From assembly GCA_030835875.1 (NCBI GenBank), contig JAURQY010000027.1, positions 1-6,952 of the forward strand: 6,952 nt of DNA, in the 5' to 3' direction. The notes beneath the pieces were generated by a model. It searched no databases and was not told where the DNA came from. It saw only the letters and a list, made by a program, of their open reading frames with translations. The stretch is from Nitriliruptorales bacterium. Its GTDB lineage: Bacteria > Actinomycetota > Nitriliruptoria > Nitriliruptorales > Nitriliruptoraceae. Of this stretch, positions 1 through 6,952 are shown in pieces. Every line of letters starts with the position of its first letter. Within the stretch, counting starts at the first letter, position 1. The position numbers and the translations under genes are program-made.

Positions 1-578
1 ACCTGGATGGCGCGCCGGATCTCCTCGTCGCGGCCGATGACCGGGTCGAGTCGGCCCTCCCGGGCGGCGGCGGTCAGGTCGCGCGGGTACTTCGCGAGCG
101 CCTCGTAGGTCGACTCGGGGTCGGGCGAGGTGACGCGCTGCTGACCACGGATCGTCTGCAGCGCCTGGAGCAGCGCATCGCGCTCGAGTCCGGCGTCGCG
201 CAGCGCGCCGGCGGTGCGGTCGCTGCCGGCGAGCATCGCGAGCACGAGGTGCTCCGTGGACGCGTACTCGTCACCGATCGCCTGCGCCTCGGTGAGCGCC
301 GCCTCGAGCGTGCGGACGAGCGCGTCGCTGATGCGCGCCTCGCCCGTCGCGCCGTACGCGGCCGGCAGCGCATCGAGCACCCCGTCGAGGCGCCGACGCA
401 CGTCGGACGGGTTCACGCCGGCACGCTGCAGCAGCGGCATCGTCAGCCCGTCCGGCTGGTCGATCAGCGCACGCAGCAGGTGCGCGGACGCGGCCTCCGG
501 ATGGTTGCGGTCGCGCGCGAGGGTCAGCGCGGAGCGCAGCGCCTCCTTCGACTTCGAGGTCAGTCGCTCGAGATCCAT
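1..578 (-). CDS. clpB: ATP-dependent disaggregase ClpB, N-terminal part (cut by window edge)
   Basis: ClpB is a cytoplasmic AAA+ hexamer that threads aggregated proteins through its pore and hands them to DnaK/DnaJ/GrpE for refolding. Only the first 192 codons are visible. Residues 1-145 are the Clp N-terminal substrate-binding domain, opening with MDLERLTSKSKEAL and containing the second Clp-repeat signature EYASTEHLVLAML (104-116). The typical linker to the first ATPase domain follows: YEALAKYPRDLTAAAREG (158-175), then LDPVIGRDEEIRRAIQ. The Walker A motif would lie just past the edge. The ATG at 578 has GGAGGA at 583-588 and is 12 nt after the hspR stop, so the gene is translated from the same transcript and is probably controlled by HspR. 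ClpC/ClpA share the fold, but the opening sequence and chaperone-operon context favour ClpB. Confidence 0.95.
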   Translation of the reverse strand, partial: MDLERLTSKSKEALRSALTLARDRNHPEAASAHLLRALIDQPDGLTMPLLQRAGVNPSDVRRRLDGVLDALPAAYGATGEARISDALVRTLEAALTEAQAIGDEYASTEHLVLAMLAGSDRTAGALRDAGLERDALLQALQTIRGQQRVTSPDPESTYEALAKYPRDLTAAAREGRLDPVIGRDEEIRRAIQ

Positions 579-590
579 CCGGTCCTCCGG

Positions 591-1247
591 TCAGCTGCGG
601 CGGTCGGCGGGCTGCGCGTCGGCGGTGCGCAGCTCGGGGGGCGGGAGGGGGCGGGCGCGCTGCACGGGCGGCGCCGTCCGCGCACCGGTACGGCGCGAGG
701 AGCGGTGGAGCTCCATCGACGCGGGCGGGGCCTTGACGATCTCGAAGCGGTCGCCGGCCGGACGCTGCTCGAGGCGTGACGCGAGCACGCGGACCATCTC
801 CTCGAGCTCGCCGATGCGGCGGCGCGAGCGCTCGAGCCGCTCCCCCATCTCGAGGACGAGCCGGACGCCCGCGAGGTTGAGCCCCTCGTCCTGCGTGAGC
901 CGGCGGATCAGGCGCAGCCGCTCGACGTCACGCATCGAGTAGCGCCGCGTCCCACCGGGCGTCCGGTACGGACGGAGGAGCCCATCGCGCTCGTAGGCGC
1001 GCAGGGTCTGCGGGTGGAGCTCCGCCATCTCGGCCGCGACCGAGATGACGAACGCCGGCAGGTCGTGCTCCGGGCCGGGAGCGTCGAAGGGTGCGTCGTC
1101 CTCGACGTCAGGACCGGCCCCCGGTCCGACCCAGGATCCGTCGTCGGGCTCGGCGTCGGACGCGTGCGGGCGCTGCTGGCCCGAGGGCCGGCGGGACCAC
1201 GACCAGCCGCCCTCGGCGGGGTCGAGGTAGCGCTGGGCCTCGGCCAT
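591..1247 (-). CDS. hspR: MerR-family heat-shock repressor HspR with long N- and C-terminal extensions
   Basis: HspR represses chaperone genes by binding HAIR inverted repeats; in studied actinobacteria DnaK acts as its co-repressor. The protein is 218 aa. Residues 66-135 form the MerR-type winged helix-turn-helix, with the HspR-typical stretches FVISVAAEMAELHPQTLRAYERD and GGTRRYSMRDVERLRLIRRL followed by TQDEGLNLAGVRLVLEM. A short coiled coil (about 134-160) follows. The ATG at 1247 is chosen because GGAGG lies at 1254-1258 and the dnaJ stop is only 1 nt away (TGA-C-ATG). An open frame to 1487 only overlaps dnaJ. Family members are usually about 120-160 aa. Here a 65-residue acidic, Gly/Pro-rich N-terminal extension precedes the DNA-binding domain, and a roughly 55-residue Arg/Pro-rich tail ends the protein. 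The identity is secure; the role of the extensions is unknown. Confidence 0.93.
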   Translation of the reverse strand: MAEAQRYLDPAEGGWSWSRRPSGQQRPHASDAEPDDGSWVGPGAGPDVEDDAPFDAPGPEHDLPAFVISVAAEMAELHPQTLRAYERDGLLRPYRTPGGTRRYSMRDVERLRLIRRLTQDEGLNLAGVRLVLEMGERLERSRRRIGELEEMVRVLASRLEQRPAGDRFEIVKAPPASMELHRSSRRTGARTAPPVQRARPLPPPELRTADAQPADRRS

Positions 1248-1248
1248 G

Positions 1249-2415
1249 TCAGGCCTCCGTGCCGACGCCGAGGGCGGCGTCGCGTGCGGTCGTGTCGTCG
1301 AGCGCGGCGAGCTCGCGGACGAGCCGTTCCTGCTCGGCGTCGAGCCGCTCGGGGATGCTGACGCGGACGGTGACGAGCAGGTCACCGCTGCCGGTCCCGC
1401 GCGTGCGGGGTGCACCCTGACCGCGGACGCGCAGCACCTTGCCGGGCTGCGTCCCGGCGGGGATACGGATCCGTCGCGTCTCGCCACCGGGCGTGGGGAC
1501 GGTGACCGTCGTGCCGAGCGCGGCCTCCGCGAAGGTCAGCGGCAGCTCGAGGGTGACGTCGTCGCCACGACGACCGAACACCGGATGCTCGGCGACACGG
1601 ACACGCACCAGCACGTCGCCGGCCGGGCCGCCGTCCCGTCCGGCCTGTCCGCGTCCGGCGACGCGCACGGTCGCGCCGTCGCGCACACCGGCGGGGATGC
1701 GGACCTGGATGCGGCGCGGCGTGAGCGTCCGGCCCGTCCCGGAGCAGGTCCGGCACGGCGTCTCGACGATCGTGCCGGCACCGCCGCAGCGACCGCACGG
1801 CTGCGCGAAGGAGAACATCCCCTGGTCGACGACGACCTCGCCGCTGCCGGAGCAGGCGCTGCAGGTCACCCGGCTCGAGCCGGGCGCGGCGCCGCTGCCG
1901 TGGCAGGTCGCGCAGGGACCCTCGGTGGTGATGTTGATCGTGGTCGAGATGCCCTCGAGCGCGTCCTCGAAGGTGAGGTGCAAGTCGGTCTCGACGTCGG
2001 CGCCACGGCGAGGGCGCGAGCGCGACGTGCCCGCGCGGCCGCGTCCGGCTCCCGGCGCACCGCCGCCCCCGAACATCTGGCCGAGGATGTCCCCGAGGTC
2101 GGCGCCGCCGAACCCGCCGGGGAAGCCGGCGTCGGCGCCACCGGGGAACCCGCCACCCATGCCACGGAACCCAGACGCACCGAGCCGACGCAGCTCGTCG
2201 TACTCCTTGCGCGTCTCGGCGTCACCGACGACGGCGTAGGCCTCGCCGATCTCCTTGAACCGCGCCTCGGCACGGGAGTCGTCGGGCCGCGCGTCCGGGT
2301 GGTTCTCCCGCGCGAGCCGGCGGTACGCCTTCTTGATCTCCGTCGCGGTGGCGTCCTTGGACACGCCGAGCGTCGCGTAGTAGTCCTTCTCGAGCCACTC
2401 GCGCTGTGGAGCCAT
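1249..2415 (-). CDS. dnaJ: Hsp40 co-chaperone DnaJ (type I, with zinc fingers)
   Basis: DnaJ delivers unfolded clients to DnaK and stimulates its ATPase. The 388-aa product has all type I parts. The J domain occupies residues about 11-75, with the catalytic HPD triad at 39-41. A Gly/Phe-rich region (79-125) contains GDILGQMFGGG. The Zn-binding domain has all four CxxCxGxG repeats, with cysteines at 168/171, 185/188, 207/210 and 221/224. Two beta-rich client-binding domains (about 230-355) and a dimerisation tail follow. The ATG at 2415 precedes the conserved DYYATLGVSKDAT start of the J domain by 10 residues. Its ribosome binding site is only a G-run (GGGGGA), so translation may depend on coupling to grpE, which ends 20 nt upstream. 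Actinobacteria often carry a second dnaJ elsewhere; this is the dnaK-linked copy. The stop is 1 nt from the hspR start. Confidence 0.97.
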   Translation of the reverse strand: MAPQREWLEKDYYATLGVSKDATATEIKKAYRRLARENHPDARPDDSRAEARFKEIGEAYAVVGDAETRKEYDELRRLGASGFRGMGGGFPGGADAGFPGGFGGADLGDILGQMFGGGGAPGAGRGRAGTSRSRPRRGADVETDLHLTFEDALEGISTTINITTEGPCATCHGSGAAPGSSRVTCSACSGSGEVVVDQGMFSFAQPCGRCGGAGTIVETPCRTCSGTGRTLTPRRIQVRIPAGVRDGATVRVAGRGQAGRDGGPAGDVLVRVRVAEHPVFGRRGDDVTLELPLTFAEAALGTTVTVPTPGGETRRIRIPAGTQPGKVLRVRGQGAPRTRGTGSGDLLVTVRVSIPERLDAEQERLVRELAALDDTTARDAALGVGTEA

Positions 2416-2435
2416 GGGGTCCCCCGGTCAGCGGG

Positions 2436-3074
2436 TCACTGGGCGACGACGACCATGGCCGGCCGCAGCACGCGGTCGGCCTGGCGGTAGCCGGCACGCA
2501 GCACCTGGTGGACGGTCGGTCCGGTCGCGTCGCCGCCGCCGGAGCCCTCGACCGCGTCCGCGTCGACCTGCTGGACCGCATCGTGGACGGTCGGGTCGAA
2601 CGGGACACCGGTCGCGTCGACACGCTCGACGCCGAAGGTCGCGAGCGCACGCTGCGCCTTCTCCGCCACGACGCGGATACCGGACGCGACCGCACCGACG
2701 TCGGCGTGGAGCGATGCACCGTCGAGCGCGTCGGCGGCGGCAGCGACGCGGTCGAGATCGTCGAGCACGTCGAGCAGCGCGTTCACGACGTCGGCGCGTC
2801 CATGATCACGCTGGAGCGCGCCGTCACGCGCGACGCGCTTGCGGTAGTTCTCGAAGTCGGCGTGCGAGCGGCGCAGGTCGTCGAGGTACTCGTCACGCTG
2901 GAGCTCCACCTGCTCGAGCTCGCCGAGCAGCTCGACGCGGGAGCGGGGGTCGGACTCGGCACGTGTCTCGAGCGCCGCGGCGGCATCCGCCACCTCAGCA
3001 GCCTCGTCGGAAGTCTCGGCGGCGACCGGCGGCGCGTCCTCGACGAAGTCCTCGGCGGTCTGCTCGTCGCTCAC
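2436..3074 (-). CDS. grpE: Nucleotide exchange factor GrpE (GTG start preferred)
   Basis: GrpE is a dimeric cytoplasmic factor that releases ADP from DnaK and so resets the Hsp70 cycle. From the chosen GTG at 3074 the product is 212 aa. It has an acidic, Ala-rich disordered head (1-45), a long coiled-coil dimerisation helix with DFENYRKRVARD (73-84), and the GrpE head with FDPTVHDAV (159-167). The C-terminal signature QVLRAGYRQADRVLRPAM is at 190-207. The start is uncertain. An in-frame ATG at 3140 would add 22 Pro/Glu-rich residues (234 aa in total, 36 nt after dnaK) but has no Shine-Dalgarno sequence. The GTG has GGAGGAG six bases upstream. The family assignment does not depend on this choice. 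The gene lies between dnaK and dnaJ in the usual actinobacterial order. Confidence 0.93.
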   Translation of the reverse strand: MSDEQTAEDFVEDAPPVAAETSDEAAEVADAAAALETRAESDPRSRVELLGELEQVELQRDEYLDDLRRSHADFENYRKRVARDGALQRDHGRADVVNALLDVLDDLDRVAAAADALDGASLHADVGAVASGIRVVAEKAQRALATFGVERVDATGVPFDPTVHDAVQQVDADAVEGSGGGDATGPTVHQVLRAGYRQADRVLRPAMVVVAQ

Positions 3075-3080
3075 GGGTCG

Positions 3081-3087
3081 CTCCTCC
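3081..3087 (-). promoter_or_regulatory. Strong ribosome binding site that decides the grpE start
   Basis: Read on the minus strand, GGAGGAG lies 6 nt before an in-frame GTG (3074-3072). The 20 bases before the alternative ATG at 3140 are C-rich and contain no purine run that could pair with the 16S rRNA tail. This is the main reason to prefer the shorter GrpE. Confidence 0.65.
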
Positions 3088-3176
3088 GACGGCTCGTGCG
3101 GTTCCTGCGGATCCTGCGGTGCGGGTCGTCGTGCGCTCATGGGAGCGGGGTGGATGCGGACGACCGCGCACGGGCG

Positions 3177-5024
<1,848 letters not shown>

Positions 5025-5206
5025 CCCTGGTCCTCCTGGATCCGGGTCGTCCGGGTTCGTCCTGCTCGGTCCGCCGTGGCCCGTACTGCGCCGGGGGCGC
5101 TCAGATGGGCTGGAACGGCGTCTGGAGCGAGGATACGGACCATCCAGAGGGTAGGGCCAGATATGAGCCGATGCGGCTCAGGTTACTTGCGGCGTTCCGA
5201 TGCAGG
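5025..5206 (-). promoter_or_regulatory. Leader/promoter region of the dnaK operon
   Basis: This 182-nt non-coding stretch separates dnaK from the upstream microprotein gene and should contain the heat-shock promoter. It ends with a strong ribosome binding site for dnaK (AGGAGGA, 5031-5037, 6 nt spacing). Two TANNNT hexamers on the minus strand could serve as -10 elements: TACCCT at 5148-5153 and TATCCT at 5130-5135. Neither has a recognisable -35 at 16-18 nt. For the first, the -35 position would fall inside the palindrome at 5164-5180, which is where an HspR operator would block RNA polymerase. I see no SigH-type GGAA-N17-20-GTT pair and no CIRCE element. The exact promoter is unresolved. 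Confidence 0.6.
5164..5180. promoter_or_regulatory. Candidate HspR operator (HAIR-like palindrome)
   Basis: The sequence TGAGCCG-ATG-CGGCTCA is a perfect 7-bp inverted repeat with a 3-bp spacer. The established HAIR consensus is CTTGAGT-N7-ACTCAAG. The core TGAG-N9-CTCA occurs here with exactly the consensus spacing, and 9 of the 14 specified bases match. It lies about 140 bp upstream of the dnaK start, and an hspR gene is in the same operon. The alternative is a stem-loop terminator for the upstream gene, which stops 27 nt away. No T-tract follows it on the minus strand, so I favour the operator. Confidence 0.5.
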
Positions 5207-5338
5207 CTACTGGGCCTGCCAGTCACGTCGGAGCGGATGCCCCGCGGCGTCGAGCCGCTCGCGAGAGGGATGCAGGTCGAACATGATGGCGAAGGGGAGC
5301 AGGACCAGGAAGGCCCCCACCACGAGCTGCCACACCAT
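5207..5338 (-). CDS. 43-aa single-pass membrane microprotein, unknown function
   Basis: This small open frame is too short for most gene-calling cut-offs but looks real. The ATG at 5338 is preceded by GAGGAGG (5344-5350) at 5 nt, one of the best ribosome binding sites in the window. The product starts MVWQLVVGAFLVLLPFAIMF, one clear hydrophobic helix of about 18-20 residues. A charged, soluble C-terminal tail of 23 residues follows (DLHPSRERLDAAGHPLRRDW, then QAQ), and the frame ends at TAG. The hydrophobic N-terminus has almost no charged residues and the tail is Arg-rich, suggesting a membrane anchor with a cytoplasmic tail (inference). It lies 45 nt downstream of the DUF192 gene and 182 nt upstream of dnaK on the same strand. 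It is probably the last gene of the lipoprotein transcript. I do not recognise a family. Confidence 0.62.
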   Translation of the reverse strand: MVWQLVVGAFLVLLPFAIMFDLHPSRERLDAAGHPLRRDWQAQ

Positions 5339-5343
5339 CGTCG

Positions 5344-5350
5344 CCTCCTC
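5344..5350 (-). promoter_or_regulatory. Ribosome binding site of the 43-aa microprotein
   Basis: GAGGAGG on the minus strand lies 5 nt before the ATG at 5338. It is the main support that this short hydrophobic frame is translated. Confidence 0.6.
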
Positions 5351-5370
5351 GGTCCTCGCGGGTCCTCGCG
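5351..5370. repeat. Tandem 10-bp direct repeat just upstream of the microprotein ribosome binding site
   Basis: GGTCCTCGCG occurs twice back to back (5351-5360 and 5361-5370). The right copy also pairs with GGGACC at 5373-5378, as a 5-bp GGTCC/GGACC stem with an 8-nt loop. On the minus strand the repeat sits in the 45-nt gap after the DUF192 stop, directly before the microprotein ribosome binding site. It could be a chance duplication in GC-rich DNA or part of a translation-controlling hairpin. Confidence 0.55.
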
Positions 5371-5383
5371 CTGGGACCGGACG

Positions 5384-5959
5384 CTAGCCAGCGGCACCGT
5401 CCTGCCGCACGAACAGGTCGCCGGGCACGATGCCAGCGTCCGTCAGGACCCCGGCGGCGACCTCGAGCGCGACGTCGTACGCGACGCCGGGGTGCGTGAC
5501 CGGACAGGGCCGCGCCGTGCAGGGGACCATCGTCGCGATCCCGACGACGACGCCGTCGGCTGCGAACGCGATGTCGAGCGGCACGAGCGTGTCGAGCATC
5601 CAGAACCCCGGCCGCCCGCCGGGCCCCGGCGGACCGTCGAAGGCGAAGAGCATCCCGACACCGTCGGGGACCTCCGGGACACCCTGCAGCCCTCGTGCGC
5701 GGGCGGCGTCGGTGTCGGCGACGAGCGCGTCGACCACGAGCGCTCCGTCACCCTCCCCGACCGTGACACGCGCCCGCGTCAGCCCTGCGAGGTCGTTGGC
5801 TCGCGCGAACTCGTCGACCGCCACGGACGACGACGCTTCGGGCCCGTCGCCGCGCGGCCCCTCCACCGGCCCACAGGCGGTGAGCAGCAGCATCGACGCG
5901 ACGACCGTTGCGGGACCGCGTGCGCGCCGACGACGCACGACGATCACCGGGGCCTGCAT
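5384..5959 (-). CDS. DUF192-family lipoprotein
   Basis: The 191-aa product begins with a basic segment (VRRRRARGP), a short hydrophobic stretch and a lipobox LTAC with the lipidated cysteine at residue 29. It should therefore be anchored outside the membrane. The rest matches the DUF192 (COG1430) fold. The first signature is ARGLQGVPEVPDGVGMLFAF (88-107). The second is FWMLDTLVPLDIAFAADG (119-136), corresponding to the family's FWMKNTxIPLDI motif. The substrate is not known for this family. A cysteine pair (C147, C152) in PCTARPC lies where many members have a short cysteine-containing loop. The ATG at 5959 overlaps the upstream lipoprotein gene by 16 nt and has only a weak ribosome binding site. 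A GTG at 5947 would give a GTGA 4-nt overlap and remove four residues before the signal peptide. Either way, translational coupling is likely. Confidence 0.87.
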   Translation of the reverse strand: MQAPVIVVRRRRARGPATVVASMLLLTACGPVEGPRGDGPEASSSVAVDEFARANDLAGLTRARVTVGEGDGALVVDALVADTDAARARGLQGVPEVPDGVGMLFAFDGPPGPGGRPGFWMLDTLVPLDIAFAADGVVVGIATMVPCTARPCPVTHPGVAYDVALEVAAGVLTDAGIVPGDLFVRQDGAAG

Positions 5960-6396
5960 CCGGTCAGCGCGTCGACCTCGAGCACGCGGCCGTCGCTCCC
6001 GACCGTCACCGTCAGACCGTCCCGCTGGCCGAGCAGCGTGCCCGGGACACCGGACTCGACGATGATGAGCTCGCGCGCGACGAGCACCGACGCTGCCGCG
6101 TCAATCGCCTCCGCGAGCACATCCGGCCCGTCCGGGAGCGCCGCTCGCACCGTGACCCGGGTACGGAGACCCGCGCCGCCGGTCCGGAGCTCGCACTGCT
6201 CGAGCGGTTCGGCTGCGAACGGGGACTCCGGCGCGAGCCCGGCCTCCTCCACGATCGACGCGACGACCGCGACGACCTCCGCCTCCGCCTCATCGATGCG
6301 CAGCGTGCCGGTCCCGACCCCGCAGCCTGCAGCCACGACCGACAGCGCGAGCAGCGCCGGAACGACCCGCGCGGGTCGGGCCCATCTGCGCACCAT
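5944..6396 (-). CDS. Lipoprotein of unknown function
   Basis: The 150-aa product has a classic lipoprotein signal. A basic MVRRWARPAR is followed by the hydrophobic segment VVPALLALSV and the lipobox VAAGC with the lipidated cysteine at 25, so it is predicted to sit on the outer face of the membrane. The mature part is an alpha/beta domain of about 125 residues with two further cysteines (68 in EQCELRTG and 147 in TGCRPR) that could form a disulfide. The layout resembles mycobacterial LppA-type lipoproteins: first cysteine, strand, helix, then strands ending at a second cysteine. The similarity is only in pattern, so I make no family call. The ATG at 6396 has GGGGA at about 6 nt. It is the first gene of the minus-strand lipoprotein transcript, overlaps the DUF192 gene, and faces the Fe-S oxidoreductase gene. 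Confidence 0.82.
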   Translation of the reverse strand: MVRRWARPARVVPALLALSVVAAGCGVGTGTLRIDEAEAEVVAVVASIVEEAGLAPESPFAAEPLEQCELRTGGAGLRTRVTVRAALPDGPDVLAEAIDAAASVLVARELIIVESGVPGTLLGQRDGLTVTVGSDGRVLEVDALTGCRPR

Positions 6397-6497
6397 GCCC
6401 GGTCCCCGTCATCGACACCGCGCGGCCCGACACACGCGCGCTGCGCCCGAGCGTAGGCGCCACCCCTAGACTCCCGGCCCGGACGAACGGGGGCCTG
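6397..6497. promoter_or_regulatory. Divergent intergenic region between lipoprotein and Fe-S oxidoreductase genes
   Basis: This 101-nt region must hold promoters for both directions unless transcription enters from outside. On the plus strand, TAGACT at 6467-6472 fits the actinobacterial -10 pattern TANNNT and would give a leader of about 20 nt. No -35 hexamer is evident. On the minus strand I see no convincing -10. No extended palindrome that would suggest a repressor site was found. Confidence 0.4.
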
Positions 6498-6952
6498 ATG
6501 GACGCGCAGCTCGCGCTCACGCTGTTCCGTGTGGTGGTCGGCACGGCGATGCTCGCCTTCTTCGGTGGCTGGGCCGTCCGCCGCGTGCGCTACCTGATCG
6601 CGCTCACACGGGCGGCCCGTCCGAACCCCGCGCGCTCGATGATGGGGAACCTGCGCCGAACGATCCGTCAGTCGCTCGTGAACATCCTCGGCAACCGGAA
6701 ACTCCTGCGCTGGACGCTGCCCGGCATCGCGCACTTCTGGGTCATGTGGGCGTTCTTCGTCCTGCAGACGACGGTGCTCGAGGCGATCGGCGAGCTGTAC
6801 GTCGGCCCGTCGTTCCAGCTCCCGCTGCTGAACGCGATCTCGCTCGGCGGCGTGACCGCCTACGACGTCCTCGGCTTCCTGCAGGACACGTTCGGGCTGC
6901 TGTCGCTGACGGGCATCGCGATCTTCGCCGGCATCCGCTTCGCGCAGGACCC
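6498..6952 (+). CDS. EtfD/heterodisulfide-reductase-like membrane Fe-S oxidoreductase, N-terminal part (cut by window edge)
   Basis: The frame is open from the ATG at 6498 to the window edge (151 codons). The visible part is the membrane domain: a first helix at about 5-33, then the amphipathic stretch SLVNILGNRKLLRWTLPGIA. A second helix follows (about 76-96, HFWVMWAFFVLQTTVLEAIG), and a third at 128-148 after LGFLQD. This pattern, with RWTLPGIAHFWVMWAF and LGFLQDTFGLL, is typical of the NarI-like N-terminus of large actinobacterial Fe-S proteins. Those proteins continue with 4Fe-4S ferredoxin and CCG (heterodisulfide reductase) domains. Mycobacterial EtfD, which passes electrons from ETF during fatty-acid oxidation to the respiratory chain, is the best-known relative. 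His79 is a possible heme ligand (inference). The start has a GGGGG run 4 nt upstream. The Fe-S domains are outside the window, so the exact subtype is open. Confidence 0.78.
   Translation, partial: MDAQLALTLFRVVVGTAMLAFFGGWAVRRVRYLIALTRAARPNPARSMMGNLRRTIRQSLVNILGNRKLLRWTLPGIAHFWVMWAFFVLQTTVLEAIGELYVGPSFQLPLLNAISLGGVTAYDVLGFLQDTFGLLSLTGIAIFAGIRFAQD

Noticed and set aside
1248..1487. An upstream extension of hspR to an ATG at 1487 (298 aa)
   Set aside because: It would overlap dnaJ by about 240 nt. The ATG at 1247 has GGAGG and sits 1 nt from the dnaJ stop.
1246..2490. A 414-codon plus-strand open frame across dnaJ
   Set aside because: It is a shadow of dnaJ in a codon-biased genome. It has no recognisable motif, and the opposite strand has the full DnaJ architecture.
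5025..5206. Search for CIRCE or a SigH-type promoter upstream of dnaK
   Set aside because: No TTAGCACTC-like arm is present. The only GGAAC (near 5194-5198) has no GTT at suitable spacing.
5101..5397. A 98-codon minus-strand frame between dnaK and the DUF192 gene
   Set aside because: Its product is Ser/Arg/Pro-rich without a fold signature and would run through the promoter region. The microprotein in another frame has a much better ribosome binding site and a coherent helix.

Overview
The window is very GC-rich, with strong G/C preference at third codon positions. It carries the gene order dnaK-grpE-dnaJ-hspR, with a MerR-type HspR repressor in place of an HrcA/CIRCE system. DnaK lacks the insertion found in its ATPase domain in Gram-negative bacteria. 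Together these point to an actinobacterium (Actinomycetota). I cannot assign a genus from the sequence alone.

Layout: positions 1-5024 hold a minus-strand chaperone operon, transcribed right to left as dnaK, grpE, dnaJ, hspR and clpB. The clpB gene is cut by the left window edge after 192 codons. Gene spacing is tight: 20 nt between grpE and dnaJ, 1 nt between dnaJ and hspR, and 12 nt between hspR and clpB. The 182-nt leader between dnaK and the next gene upstream contains a 17-bp palindrome (5164-5180) whose TGAG-N9-CTCA geometry matches the HspR operator (HAIR).

Upstream on the same strand are three non-chaperone genes. One is an unannotated 43-codon single-pass membrane microprotein (5207-5338) with an excellent ribosome binding site. 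The second is a DUF192-family lipoprotein (5384-5959). The third is a lipoprotein of unknown function (5944-6396). The two lipoprotein genes overlap and are probably co-transcribed. Across a 101-nt divergent intergenic region, a plus-strand gene starts at 6498 and runs off the right edge. It encodes the membrane N-terminus of an EtfD/heterodisulfide-reductase-like Fe-S oxidoreductase.

How it works together: DnaK, DnaJ and GrpE form the Hsp70 folding cycle, and ClpB works with them to dissolve aggregates. HspR, encoded in the same transcript, is expected to repress the operon with DnaK as co-repressor, giving a feedback loop. The window is largely a conserved housekeeping locus. The parts worth a second look are the microprotein, the operator-like palindrome, the long low-complexity extensions of HspR, and the grpE start site.
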